A stretch of 64,000 nucleotides of DNA from Acridotheres tristis. Lineage: Eukaryota > Chordata > Aves > Passeriformes > Sturnidae. A program made the position numbers and the translations under genes. The stretch covers positions 91,160,347 through 91,224,346 of the forward strand of contig CM072887.1 in the NCBI GenBank assembly GCA_037013685.1, given 5' to 3'. Shown here one piece after another: positions 11,762 through 24,089 of this stretch (positions are counted from its first letter, which is position 1; every line of letters begins with the position of its first letter). The notes under the pieces are model-generated. The model saw only the letters and a program-made list of their open reading frames with translations. It did no database searches and was not told the DNA's origin.

Positions 11762-13035
11762 TGAAGCAGCTACTTTGAGTAACATGAGCAACAGCCAGCC
11801 TTGTAGCCATGTAAAAAATGTCAAGATGTTATTATGCCATTTACTAAAATGGCTCATCACCACCACTCTGCTGGGAGAAAGATCTAAGCATTTGGCTATT
11901 ATAACCCCAGGACCAGAGATAATACTTTGTAGTTTGGGTGTTGTGGCAACCCTGCAACTGGCCTCATCTGCAGGTTACTCTAAAATTTTATCTCTCAATG
12001 TTTTATAGGACTGGGTCTTTCTGTTGGTGTTACTCAATCTGAGGAGTTTTGCAACCCACAGTCTCCTCAGGGAATTGCTTTGTTTCCACGACAGTGCAGT
12101 GGCCAAACGCTTCTGTACAAATCTAAGTATATATTTCTTTCAGATTATACCACAAGAAAAGACAACATTTGCTGTTTGATGCAGAAAGAAATTGCTAGAA
12201 ATGTGTCATTAAGTGCAGGGGAAAAAAGGGGAGCATCACTGTTTGAAGGCCTGAAGAGAAGCAATAGATAGGACCATACTATTACAACTATTTTGATTTA
12301 AGGCCATAAGTTTTTTATCCAGTTAGTAATGCAGGCACTAGTAAAGTAATGTAAAAAGTAAGCTGTCCTGCTGCAACCATGGCCAGATGACTTGACAGTA
12401 TTGATTTGAACCTGAGCAAAGATGACATTAAGGATCTTGTCAGCCCAAATCTATGCAGGGAGTACCTTGGAGAAACTCTTGGAATTGTGAAGAGCTCAGA
12501 GTCATTGTATTTAAGTATTGTCATCAAGGCAGTCACACAAACCTCATTTTGATACAAGTTTTAAAATGTTTTAAAAGCAAATGTTCCTTACAATTAAATC
12601 ATGATTTATGAGGAATATTAATTATTCATTAGTAGTAACTGATAAGTAGTATATATGCAATTTAGCAGACGTGATTTGTTTAACTATAAAAACAATTGAA
12701 GCAGGTGTAAGACATTTGAAAGATTTTAGCATTCCCTTTCCTTTTACCCTCTCTCCTTCTCCTCCAGTTTTCTCTGGTGATTTTCAACTGACAAAAACAA
12801 TGCACTGAGATACACATGTAAAGAAAATAAAATTTTTGAGCATTCAGTTTCAACCAGATCTGATTTTTTAAATAGTATATTCTGCTTGCTTTAACTGGGC
12901 AAATACATGCCAAATCTTGTATTTGGAAGGTGTATATGCCTGTTTTTTTTTTTTTTTTAATGTTCTTTATCTTCTAAAACGTCTGGACTGCAACGCCTTT
13001 ATCCAAATAAATTCAGAGTTTGCATGCATAAAAAT
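11762..13035. other. AT-rich unique DNA, no gene seen
   Basis: Contains only short chance ORFs (63-80 codons on both strands, no domain signature) and a run of T at 12942-12958. No transposon recognised until the LTR that starts at 13036. Confidence 0.55.
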
Positions 13036-13388
13036 TGTAGAGAGACACACAGCTGCTCTGTGAGCCAGAGAGGGTTAATGAATAAGGGTTATTTCTGAAA
13101 AGTATTCTATCAAGGCCGTTGGCCTGGAGACCAAGAAGAGAAGAAGGAGAAGAAGATAAGCAGAAGAAAACCTCCAGCTGGGAAAAGTATTTTTAGAAAA
13201 GTTTTGTGGAAAACAGAGGTGTAGATGGCTTTTACCAATCAAAGTTGTGTTGGTCTATTGCAACCAATAAACAAAGTGTTAACTTTGTAGAGTGTATAAA
13301 AGACAGCTAGCTGTTGTCATAAATGGGATATTAGCCTTCTGAAATGTAGTGTGTCTATTTGTATGTTGCACCTGCCCCTACAGTGACA
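13036..13388 (+). mobile_element. Solo LTR, avian ERV (ERVK-like)
   Basis: Begins TGTAGAGAGACACACAGCTG and ends GTGACA, the TG...CA layout of a retroviral LTR. It is flanked on both sides by AAAAAT (13030-13035 and 13389-13394), a plausible 6-bp target-site duplication as made by ERVK-type integrases. The duplication is A-rich, so it is suggestive rather than proof. Inside are CCAAT boxes at about 13235 and 13264, a TATAAAAG at 13295 and a CATAAATGGG that may be a worn poly(A) signal. No internal gag, pol or env sequence follows, so it is a solo LTR left by recombination between the two LTRs. The wording closely follows a songbird LTR family I remember, but I cannot name it exactly. Confidence 0.72.
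13234..13302 (+). promoter_or_regulatory. U3 promoter elements of the solo LTR
   Basis: ACCAATCAAA at 13234, AACCAATAAA at 13262 and TATAAAAG at 13295-13302 are spaced like a CCAAT/TATA retroviral U3 promoter. Transcription would start near 13325-13335. The boxes look intact, so residual promoter activity is possible; this is inference. Confidence 0.5.
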
Positions 13389-16300
13389 AAAAATCATGGT
13401 TTGAGCCATGAGCAAGACATCATTTCTTTTAGACTTGCCAGAATACAAACTTCTAATTCAAATCTGTTTACAGTTTTCATTCCAGAGAATTCTTTGAGAA
13501 CTTCAGGGAGATGAACATGTTTAGATGACGATTAAAAACTAACCTGAAAGTTAAGATAAGCTTTAAAGAATTCGGATTCTGTCATAGCTCCTGGTTTTTT
13601 GTAGCTTTTCCTAGTGCACTTTTCTGTTGCCATTTCTAAACTTTAAACCTGAAACTTTTATTTATAAGAACTGAGCATGTTAAAGTGTCTTCCAAGCACT
13701 GTTGAATGTTGTTGAAGCAGCTGAAACATTGTCTCTTTTTAAGCCACTTTAGCAAATATGAAGGCCAAGCAAGCAACAAAACAGATCTGATACTCAAAAG
13801 ACATTGTTCACAGAACTCTGCTTTCTGAACAAAAATGTCCATTACAGGTTAATCAGTGCTGTAACAGAAAAGAGGACTTTGAAAGAATCATTAACTGATT
13901 AAGTAGTTTTGTCCAGTTATTTTCAGCTACAAAGGAAACTGAAGAAGCTCAGAGCACATAGCTATTCAGTAAACCTTTCAGCAGCAATACTGAATTCAGT
14001 CCTTTCCACCATTTCCCTTTCACCATTTTCTTCAGAATTCCTTAACATAGCAACTTCTTCCTAATAATCTAGTTGAATTTTTATTGATTAAATAATCATT
14101 TATTAAATAATGTACATAAAGAATCATTTCTAAGATATTTTTCAGCTATGAGGGGAAGCCTTGACTAGTATTCCCAGCTTAAACAGTCAGACATGCATTA
14201 TTCCTGTATCACAGACTTTCCTTTGATATGAGACAAAAAATATAGACACAGAGATTTTGGTGAAAGAACTCTGACTTTTTCTTTGTCTTCTGGTACTGCA
14301 TTTTTTTTACCTTTTTTCTTGGTTGTGAAAAAAATATCATCACGTAAAATTTTTCACTGCTCAAAAGCTTTTCTCAATTCTCTCCTAAGGCAGTTGATGT
14401 AATCCTGTTGATCTTTGGCAAGGAAACTCACATATATGCTTGGAATGATAAAAAAGAAAGTGCCTTAGCTTGCAAGAAACAAAATGTAATGACCATCACA
14501 CTACTGGAAAGTTATCACTGTAATAATATTTTCAAGGATTACTCATTCATATTCTTAATGTTTTCTTTGTTATCTCAAAAAAGGTGTTTTTAAAAGGTCT
14601 AGTTAAGAAAGCCTAAGAATACTGAAAATGTGACTGACCCAACAACAGCTATCAAAAAAAAGCAGGATGTAGAAACCTAAGCTAGTTAAAAATGCTTTTT
14701 CTACATGTAATGGCCTGTGAATATCTCTCTGTTCCATGGCTTTTGGTGCTTAACATAAAACATGATGAAGTAGCCAAAGGAAAGAGGCTACTCCAGAGGT
14801 GATAAAGAAAGCCTTGAAGACTATTCTAGACTAGCTGTCTAACTAGGAATAACTGTGATTTGGTCAGATAAATCTCAGATGTTATAGATTTACTGAGAAT
14901 CAAGACTATTAACTGGTTGGTACAGAACAGACAAGACTATCATGGTTCTTTTATATTCCTGATATAAAAATGTGAATGGGAATTTTGAGTCCACACACAG
15001 TGCACTCTTACAGAAGACAGGGCATTTTGGTGTTTCAGAAGACATGATTTCACTTCAAGTGAATGAGCTGTCTGAACCAGACTGTTATATTGCTTTTAAA
15101 TATTAAAAATATTGTGCAATTTTATTAATTATTTTTAGATTTATTATTTAGGCAATGAAAACTTAGTAATCCCTTCTTTTTTTATCTTCTATCTTCTATG
15201 GCTAGACTGATCATGATGTTAAGCGTTCAAGGAAGTACATAGTATTTCTAAGGAAAATGGTATCCTTTAAGAAACATCTCATATCTTCATTCTGCAAATT
15301 AATCCAATTGGCCTTTAATTCAAATTCTTAAATATTAATAAAACTATAGTGTGTTAACAACTCAGGACTTTTCCTAAAAATTCCACTGTATAAGATTCAT
15401 GTATTTATGTAGATATTTATATGTGCCACTTGATATTTAAAGACAGAATTACGTAAAGAACTAGACTGGCTGTGTCCACTAACATTTTTTAAGTATGTCA
15501 ACCAGTGGATTGATAATAATTTTAAATTGAGTTGACTTTTCCCCAAATTGCCCACTTTTTATAAAGGCTATTGTAAATAACAACTTCAGAACTATAGAAA
15601 CTAGGTCTTTCAAAACAAGGGACAGAAAATAGGTGGACAGCTTTTTATATTTTCTGTTGCCAGAGGGAGAAAGAGAGAGAGCAAAAATGGTCTAGTAAGT
15701 GGACTATTCATATTATAAATAAACAGTAAATTCTAATATATGGTTTTACAGCTAAAACATATTCTCTCTACATTTTTTAATTATAGATGGATCTTTGTTT
15801 TCCCCATAACAAAATTTTGCTTTGTACTGCAGCAGAATTTAATATAAAATTTTTTCACTATGCACTTTTACATTTTTACATTTTTTTACATGATTTTTTA
15901 CAAGATTACTCACTACTGTTCTGTGGCTTTCTCTTAACTCGTGGAATTTTTTTGGAGTAATTCAATAGTGTGAATGTAGTTTGACATTCTATTCCAAATA
16001 ACACTCTGTCTATTGCACTAAGCATTGTTAGGATGAGTTAAACATTATCCAGGAAGATTGAAGAGGAAAGACATCATGAAGAAAGCAAGATAGTAAAGCT
16101 ACAGAGGTTGTAATGTTTTCAAGGAGTGATAGTAACAGCATTTTTTTTTTTTCGGTATGTGGTTGGATATTTTTTCTGTAAAATATCTTTCTTCATAAGC
16201 AAAAGTGAAGATAGGTGAGAAAAAAGACCTTACCTATGTTGCCCCTAAACTCAAGGTCATTCAAAGTGGCAAATTATTTTCTCTTACTGCCTTTGTCTTT

Positions 16301-16436
16301 TCTTGGCCTGTCTTCATCTTGGGAGCTCAATAGACTGAACTGCACTGTCTCTAGAGCTGTGTCTAGCTTTTCTCCCAGCAACCTGTAGGAGGATCGATTG
16401 TATCTTTGTGTTTGGGGTTTCTATTCCATCTTTTAC
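13389..16436. other. AT-rich unique DNA, no gene seen
   Basis: No exon or transposon recognised. A small tandem (TTTTTACA)-like repeat of four to five units lies at 15865-15902. The remainder is AT-rich with short chance ORFs. Confidence 0.55.
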
Positions 16437-16618
16437 CTTTTTTTCTTTTTCTTTTTCTTTTTCTTTTTCTTTTTCTTTTTCTTTCTTTTTCTTTTTCTTT
16501 TTCTTTTTCTTTTTCTTTTTCTTTTTCTTTTTCTTTTTATTTTTATTTTTATTTTTATTTTTTCTTTTTCTTTTTTCTTTTTCTTTTTCTTTTTCTTTTT
16601 ATTTTTCTTTTTCTTTTT
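16437..16618. repeat. (CTTTTT)n / (ATTTTT)n hexanucleotide tract
   Basis: A 182-bp pure pyrimidine tract of CTTTTT units, switching to ATTTTT units at about 16537-16561 and back again. One five-base unit slip near 16484 shifts the register. It creates three overlapping open frames of Phe/Leu/Ser repeats, none of which is a gene. A homopurine-homopyrimidine stretch of this length can form triplex (H-) DNA. Confidence 0.95.
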
Positions 16619-17370
16619 AAATTAGATCACTTCTCTGGAGGTATCCTAAAGAATGTAGATGCATTGTCCATGTTTTATGCAACTTTATTGCTCAAAGTTC
16701 CCTTAATATGATTACCCTGTCCTTCCCTCTGCCATGATCACTGGTGGTCAGAATCACTTTAGACATTATTCAGACTTGAGGGATTTCTTACAGATTTTTT
16801 AGTAAAGAACTATTTGACAGCACATATAAATGGTACTGATGCTTCTGTAGAGAGGTGACTTATTTTAGCTTTCATCCTCCCAGCAATGTTTGAATCTTTG
16901 TAGAAATGTCAGTTATTTCTATCTCCTCTATGCTGTGCAGAGCTGGGAATATTTCTGCTGTGCATGTCTCATCTCATTTTAAATGCATTCCTCAACAGCA
17001 CAAGAGGAGATATTTGTAGGATGTATTTATGAAAGCATCATTTAGAGTTTAAAAATCTATTTACTTTCATATATACTTCCACTCTTGGAGTCTACATGAT
17101 TTTTAAAATCAGGACAAATAGAAAAAAGACACCTCACAAATAAAACATGCACTAGGAGAGAAAGGAAAGTTATAATATTCCATTAGAGTCAAGTGTCTGA
17201 ATAAAAACTGATCCTTTTCCAGTGGCTGCTCATTAAGTTCCTTTGAATATTATTGTACAAATTCCCAATAGTTTAGAAATGTCAGAGCTCTCCTCAAGCC
17301 AAAAGTTTTACCTTCTCTAAAGATCTCTCTTTACCTGTTATGTACAAAACCCATTGTGCCTTGTGAGACT
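16619..17370. other. Unique DNA, no gene seen
   Basis: About 750 bp between two pyrimidine repeats, with no recognisable exon or transposon. Confidence 0.5.
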
Positions 17371-17433
17371 TTTCTCATTTTCTCTTTCTTCTTTTCTCAT
17401 TTTCTCATTTTCTCATTTTCTCATTTTCTCATT
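17371..17433. repeat. (TTTTCTCA)n octanucleotide repeat
   Basis: Five to six units of TTTTCTCA after an imperfect first part. This is a separate simple repeat from the hexanucleotide tract about 750 bp upstream, and is also pyrimidine-rich on the plus strand. Confidence 0.85.
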
Positions 17434-17690
17434 GCTTTAATAGATTTTGAGCCTTTGTGCTCATTGCATATATATCTCCTACAGAGCTCCCCATAGATGA
17501 CCATCATTTCTTAAAGATGAGATTCTGCCACCTCTTATCACTTAGAGGATATGAGCTTGGGGAATCTTTGGATGAGAGCTATCCATGCTTTTAAACTGAA
17601 TATATCCACTAGTACTTGAAGTTTGTATGAAGTTAATGTTTTAGTATTGGAAAAAATTACTTAGCCTGTTGCCAGGACAAGTGGGGAAGT

Positions 17691-17869
17691 AAAAAAAACA
17701 AAAAACAAACAAACAAACAAACAAACAAACAAAAAAAAAAAAAAAAAAAAAAACACCAAACCAAAACAAACAAAAAAAACCAAACCAAAAAAACCACAAC
17801 AAAACAAAAAAAACTCCACCCCAAAACTAACCCCAAAAAGCTAAAAAGAAAAAAAACCCAAAAGCTAAA
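17691..17869. repeat. A/C-only tract with (CAAA)n core and poly-A
   Basis: About 180 bp almost without G or T on this strand: an A run, an array of about seven CAAA units (17701-17731), some 25 consecutive A, then mixed CCAAA and CAAAA units fading into A-rich DNA. It could be a grown poly(A) tail, but no retrotransposon body lies directly 5' of it. Confidence 0.88.
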
Positions 17870-19824
17870 AACTTTACAGCCCTAAAACCCTTCAGGTATT
17901 TTCATATCTAAATTGTTACTGCCCTTTAAGAGAGGGGACAGACATTACTGGAGCTTTCCATTTTCTGATACCTTATATGAACCAGATCTGAAGCTGTTCT
18001 CTCTCCCCTGTTAACACACAAAACGGGTACAAACGGGTTTCAACAACTCTGCAGAATGTTTGGAAGTGGGCCAATTTTAGACTTTTCCAGAAACACAGTT
18101 TTCCTAAGTTGTACCAGTATATTTCTGAATAAGAACAGGTTTTTAAGGAGAGGTTTCTGTGAAGAAAAAAAAAAAAAAAGCTTAAGTTCTGGGTAACTAG
18201 AAAATAAATTAAAAGTTAGGTCATTTGGTTATGGTGACATTAGAATGAAATAATTTCCTATAAATATGCCTGGAAATATGAAATATGTAGATGGAAGAAC
18301 AAGCTCTGAGCTAAAGCACATTCTGTAACCCCAAAAAGTTCTGTGGGCACAGACAATTAAAGTAATTTCTTTGTACCTTTTGGCACAAATACTCTGTCAA
18401 TTTCAGTAAGACCTGAGAAATTATATTTGAAGACTGTGTTTTCATCACAAGTTTTGCTTTAGTGTATCATTTTAGTGACTGAAATAAATTAGAAAGTTAT
18501 TTGTATATACTTCTTCAGTATCAGATAGGGCACAGCTTCTAATAACTATATTTCTTTTTGCTTTCAAATGTAGATGCCAAATCAAGTTTTATATAATTTG
18601 ACAGCTACCTTCTGCATGGCTGTTGGCTGTTCTTCAGGACAGCACAAAACCTTTCTAAGAAATAAAATCCCTCAGATAGATTTCACTGAAAATTATCAAG
18701 TTGTTTGTTCTTTAATAAATCAGATATTTATTAAGTGTGAATAAATTAAAATATTTGCATCAATTTAAATACCTATGTTCCACTAACAGACAGATCTGAA
18801 TTACTAATGATTCACCAAGGGGAAATTTATTATTAGTGATAAGAAGATCACTTTTCAGTAATCTTTTGAATTACTCAGAAAAACAATACTCTTAGCATTT
18901 TAATATATAACATGGATTTGCAAAAAGGTTTATCTCAACGATTTTTTTTCAAATGAATAGAAAATATCCTAAGCAACAAGCAGAAAAACATTATTAGATA
19001 CCCATATAAATACAAGTATAATCAAACACAAAGCTAGATTCATAAACTTATGAGTTTACACAAGAGAAGTTTTGCTTTTCAGAAAATTCATCTTCAACAT
19101 CTGATGGAAATAAACATGCATTTTTCCACATTTTGGAATCACCTCATTATAATGAATAGTAACTTCAGAGACTTTATGTCATAAAACTTTTTATTATTTC
19201 ACTTCAAATAGGACTTATTTTCCCTCATTAAACCTGTTTTCAAACCAGATGAGAGTATGATAGCTATAAAAAGTAAAAAAACTTGTAAAAATGCCTATCA
19301 GGTAAAAAATATTAGTTGGGGAATGACATGAATAAATATACACATTTTTATAGAAGAAGGCAAAAATTTTCATTCTGTAAACAAATGTCAAATATTCAGA
19401 TGTAATCATGCTCCACAGTAAATTGAGAGCTTGTATTGAATCTGAAGCTGACTTTAAAATAAAAAGCTAAATTCTAGTCACAACTGAGTAAGTGCAAATA
19501 CAGCATTTCTACACATTGGTGTTAAAAGGTCATCCATTTTCTCTCTTCTCCTCTGAAGTTTTGATATTTAAAATCTCAGAAGAAATAATTCAAGTTTTAT
19601 GAGAATGTTGTGATATATATAGTAGAGTAAGTAAAAGCAGAACATATCCTCTTTGTGCTTCAAAATGAACTGGTTAGAAAGCAAAACATCTGGATAGAAG
19701 AAAGTGTGTAGTCTTTTATTGTGTCATGACCAGAGGCATGATAAGACTAGAGCAAGTTAATCATAGTTAGGTGTGTCTCTATATACATTTGATCAGAATA
19801 TATTCTGGTTTTCCTATTTTCTTA
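17870..19824. other. AT-rich unique DNA, no gene seen
   Basis: Contains a 14-A run near 18166 and chance ORFs only. No transposon recognised. Confidence 0.55.
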
Positions 19825-19876
19825 TTTGCTAGATGACTTAAAAGACCTTCTTTGCTAGATGACTTGAAAGACCTTC
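19825..19876. repeat. 26-bp tandem duplication
   Basis: Two adjacent copies of a 26-bp unit starting TTTGCTAGATGACTTAAAAG, at 19825-19850 and 19851-19876, differing at one base (A to G). The near identity in otherwise unique DNA indicates a fairly recent duplication, perhaps by replication slippage. Confidence 0.9.
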
Positions 19877-22084
19877 TGCAGTGAAAATTACATTTGCATT
19901 GCTACACACCAGGAGTTACTAGATTTTAAAAAACAAGGTTTTATTAACAAGGGTGTCCCCATTGTTAAGTCAGACAGAGAAAAATCAAAGGATTGAGCAG
20001 TGTGTACAAATAATTTCTAAGCAAAAGAAACAGAATCCATATAACCTGGATACTAACCTAAGCCACTATCAAACATGCAAATGTTCCTTTTAAGCTATAT
20101 TCCATTGAAATTCGATTTTTGCTATGGTAAATGTTTGTAAATACACCATCAGCCTTTTCCTCTGCCTCCTCTCCTCCTCTTTAGATCCTTTTTTAGACCC
20201 CCCTTTTTTAGACCACCCTGCCTTTAGATGTCATTGCAATCAGAAGACCAAGTGGGTCAAAAGCAGGAGATGCATAATGCTCCCACTGGGCTTTGATTAC
20301 ACATCCCACCACCCCAGTCCACAGGCTGTTGGAACGTCACCCAGTATTTCTTCTGCTCCGTCTTTCCCTCACTAGGAAGGAAAGACTTTGTCACAATTTT
20401 AGAGATACCAAGGACAAGTACCATGAATTACCTAAGATTTCCCTCAAATGTTGTCTGTTCTGGCCTTCCAGGTGAAGTTAGATCAAAGAACACCTGAAAC
20501 TCATTTTATCTGGAAAAGTTGGTGAAACAGAGCTGTGCACAGGCTTGGATTCATCAGGGGATCTGTGCAAGGAGTCTGGAAACCAGCTGTTCAGCATAAG
20601 TAGAAACTAAAAATAAAAGAGACAACACACTTTTGGTAACATTTATTTTTCAGTGTATTATAAGGATCACTTTCTTTAGTTGGAAGCTTAACAAAAGACT
20701 TCCTAATAACTTGCTGCTGCCAAATACTGTCCAGATTGCTGGTCAAGTAAGTGCAACTCTGGAAAATTAACAGATTACTTTAGAGCATTCTTTAGATTCT
20801 TCATGTGTTTGTGTTCATAAATTCTTGGTTACTGATGATCACAAATACTCACTGCAGTTCAACTGAATTACATTATTTTGTTTCTATAACGATAGATGGA
20901 TTAGCTACAAGCCAAATGATAATTCACATAGCTAAAACTATTTAAAAGGATATAAATGATATAAATCTCCAAAAATAAGACAGTGGAAAATAAGGTTCAA
21001 ATCTTTTACACTCAATAGAGTATTGTGAAGTCACAGTACTCATCTCATGGAGTATACAGTCACATCTCATGGGATGGTATTTTTAATGTATGATATTTTA
21101 ATCTTATATTTTCAGTTTCAATCTGTGGTGATATCCTATTGTTTTAGAATATAATTCTTAATTTGTATAAGAAATACTCTGTAGATCTCTACTCATGGTA
21201 ATGTCATCCTTTCCCTGCAGGATATGATATAAGGGAGAACATCTTTTCCAGGGCTGATAGTTTTCTTCAAGAGTCTCTTTGGTTTGTTTATGAGTTCTTA
21301 GGAGATATGTTTTCTCTAAGTTTCAAAATATCACCTTCTCTATGACTTCAGGAAACTGAGAACCATCCTTTTCAAGCAAATAAATATTTATGGTGCGCAT
21401 TTCTATCACAAGCTTCCTCCTTTTTTTTTTTTTTAGTATAAAATGGAAGTAAATATGATTAATGAAACTATCTAAGTTGTTTAGAAGTATTTTGATGTAC
21501 ACAGTCTTCTTTTTGTTTTTGATGGTTTGGGGTTTTTTGTTTTTGTTTTTTTGGGTTTTTTTTGTTGCGTTTCATGCAAATATTTATTAAATGGACTGGA
21601 AAACAAATAACTTTTCCTACAAATCTGAAGATTGAATTTATTCTGGTATCAGTCCCATTAATAACTACAACTGTATATAAAATTAGAATCTGTTTTCCCA
21701 GTTCTCTTAAGGTTGTGCTGTTTGACTGAAGTTGTTAGCTAGAACACAGTTTCCACTGGGTAGATAAATAAGTAATAAAATTTATGTATCTGAGTCAGTT
21801 CTGTTTATTGACAGTGAATTGATATTCTCTCCTCCAGTACTCTCACCTCTCTTATTGGCAGTTTGTTCTTCCCTCCAGGTCTCCATTTCATGTATTCTGT
21901 CAGCTGGTCGATATAAAGCTATAGTTGATTCAGAGGAATACATTCACTTTTAGGATCAGATGGATTGACCCTGGTGAGTCAAACTCTCAATCTGATTTTT
22001 GCTCACTTCCCTCTTACTGGTGATGGAGAGAAAAATAGAAGAAAGTTGAAATTCGTGGATCAAGCTAATAGCGATTTCATAATA
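19877..22084. other. Unique DNA with a G/T tract
   Basis: No gene recognised. 20140-20220 holds a long pyrimidine tract with repeated TTTTTTAGACC units that mimics a splice acceptor, but the frames after it close quickly. A G/T-only tract lies at 21511-21567. The 81-codon frame at 21965-22210 runs into the LTR fragment and shows no domain. Confidence 0.5.
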
Positions 22085-22545
22085 AAAGCAAAAGCTGTGC
22101 TTGCAGGCAAAACAGAAAGAGAAATTAATTCAGTTCTGCCCATCAGCAGGCAGAAATACAACCATTGGAAAGTGGGCTTTCAAAGGCACAGCAGTTCATT
22201 GGTAAGATAAATGCCATAACTGTGCATGGCCCCCCTTCAACCTTCTTTCCCTGAGATTTTATTGCTGAGTGCAACATCATATGATATTGCACATCCCTTT
22301 TGTCAGTTTGGGTCAGCTGCCTCGACCTTGTTTGCTTCCAGTCTCTCAGGCACCTGCACTTTACTGCCTTTGGGAGCCAGTGAGCAGGTGGGAAGAGAAG
22401 GTCTTGATAGTGTGCAAGCACTGCTCTTCAGTAGCCAAAATATTGATGCGTGTTATCAGTCCTGGTTTAGCCACACATTGAAAGAACAGCATCATGCAGG
22501 TTAAACTGAAGAAATTCAACTCAAAACTTTGTCCCATTCAAACCC
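22085..22545 (+). mobile_element. Old avian LTR-retrotransposon fragment
   Basis: Diverged along its length but in the same order as a widespread avian LTR/ERV repeat I remember: AAGCAAAAGCTGTGCTTGCA, then CATCAGCAGGCAG, a short CCCCCCTTCAACCTTCTTTC run, GCAACATCATATGATATTGC with TCAGTTTGGGTCAGCTG, TGTGCAAGCACTGCTCTTCA, and the end GAAGAAATTCAACTCAAAAC. No gag or pol homology is visible. The open frames across it (21965-22210, 22226-22504, 22269-22481, and 22143-22421 on the other strand) are therefore not host genes. Exact ends and ERV class are uncertain. Confidence 0.65.
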
Positions 22546-24089
22546 AGTACATAAAAATACAATGAGCAATATAGACACTGAAAACATTGAGATTGTCTTA
22601 TGAAATATATGAGAGGTTGAGTTACAATTGACTTTCTAACTGAAGACACTGATTTGGATTTTTATCTCATGTCCTATCATATCTAGTTTTCCTAATATTT
22701 ATAGAAATTTCAAATCTTCAGAAATTTTGTCCCTTGTCTGAAATTACTGAGTGGACAGACTAGTTACTAGGTAGGGAAGATAACAATGGTGTCAAGTATA
22801 CAGCCCAATCGAGCAAGTCTCGCTTTCTATGATGCCAGGCAGCCCTTCTATCACTTCTACCTTTTTCAAGATTATACTACATAATCAATTAAAAGGACTT
22901 TGAAAAAAATAAAAAGAAATAAATTACTATGAGATAGCACAAAATCAAAAAACATGAGCATTATGCAGCAGAGTACTACAGACATTCCAATGCTCTACTT
23001 TTCTGCTTTTATTAGAACACCAGAGACTTGCCCAACATTGTCCACTTCCATAGTCTCTTACACTATGCTACATGAGCTAATACTCAAGTTCTTTCTCTCC
23101 TCTGAAACAAAGGACATGTTACTGTTCTATTCCTTAGGAATGCAGCACAGTAGCTGTGGAAAGAACCTCCTGGGTTCTTCAGCCCTATTCTTCTGATATT
23201 TCAAACACAAAACAATAAAAGAAGCTCTTTGCTCAAATTGTCTAGAGGGTGGCTATGATAAATTAAATCATATAAAACGTTGTCTGGAGGTTCCTGTTTC
23301 TTTATACTGACTAAAAGACAGTCACGATTTCAGGATTTAGTTTCTCAGGCATATGGATACTTAAAGTTAGGTAAAACTAATATACTTTAGATGCTGAGTG
23401 TGGAAGGGTGCACAAAACAATTTCACCCAAAAAGCCTCAATACCTTAAATAAATACAAAATGTATATAGTAGAAGACCACAAAAATCCTACATCTCTAAT
23501 GAGCTACAGAAAGGGGAAAGATCAAGGCTAAATTAGGTCAATTCAAGTAATTATGAATTATATTCATATAGTTATTCATTATATTCATATATAGTTTTAG
23601 TTAAACTATTACTTAAACTAAATTTTTCTCAACTAACAAGAAAAAAAATAGGAATCCTTACCAGTCATGAAAAAAGCAATCTTGAACAAAAAGCATAATA
23701 ACTCCAGCTCGGAGAATCAATTTAATCCATGGCATAAACAGGCAGGTGGTTCAGGCAGTGAACTCTACCTAATGCAATAGAACACATATGGCTTGCAAAA
23801 AAAATTCTCAAAACTAATAACAAAGACTCCCAACAACATTCCCTTGTATTTTCAAACTGCACAGAGGCAGTAAACTACAATTGTACAAAGTATTCTTGTC
23901 TCTGGGAATTTTTATCCAATACCTCTACAGCCTTAACAAACTGCACTTTAAAACAATTTTGATTCTGTGCCTCATCAAGAGATTCAGGTGATCATTTCAG
24001 AAATTCACTTGCCAAATCATCTGAAACCTTATATAATATTTAGTCTAAACTTATTCATAGCCATTTATCATGTACCAACATTATTCTTA
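22546..24089. other. AT-rich unique DNA, no gene seen
   Basis: No gene or clear transposon. Near 23558-23594 an imperfect duplication of ATTATATTCATATAG-type sequence is present. The region between 23930 and 24090 may be the worn 3' end of the CR1 relic that follows. Confidence 0.5.

Noticed and set aside
16398..16711. Three overlapping open frames of Phe/Leu/Ser repeats
   Set aside because: They are translations of the CTTTTT microsatellite in its three frames, not genes.
22226..22504. 92-codon frame and an 81-bp splice-bounded segment (22312-22392)
   Set aside because: The region follows an avian LTR repeat in order, so the frame and splice-like ends are repeat sequence.
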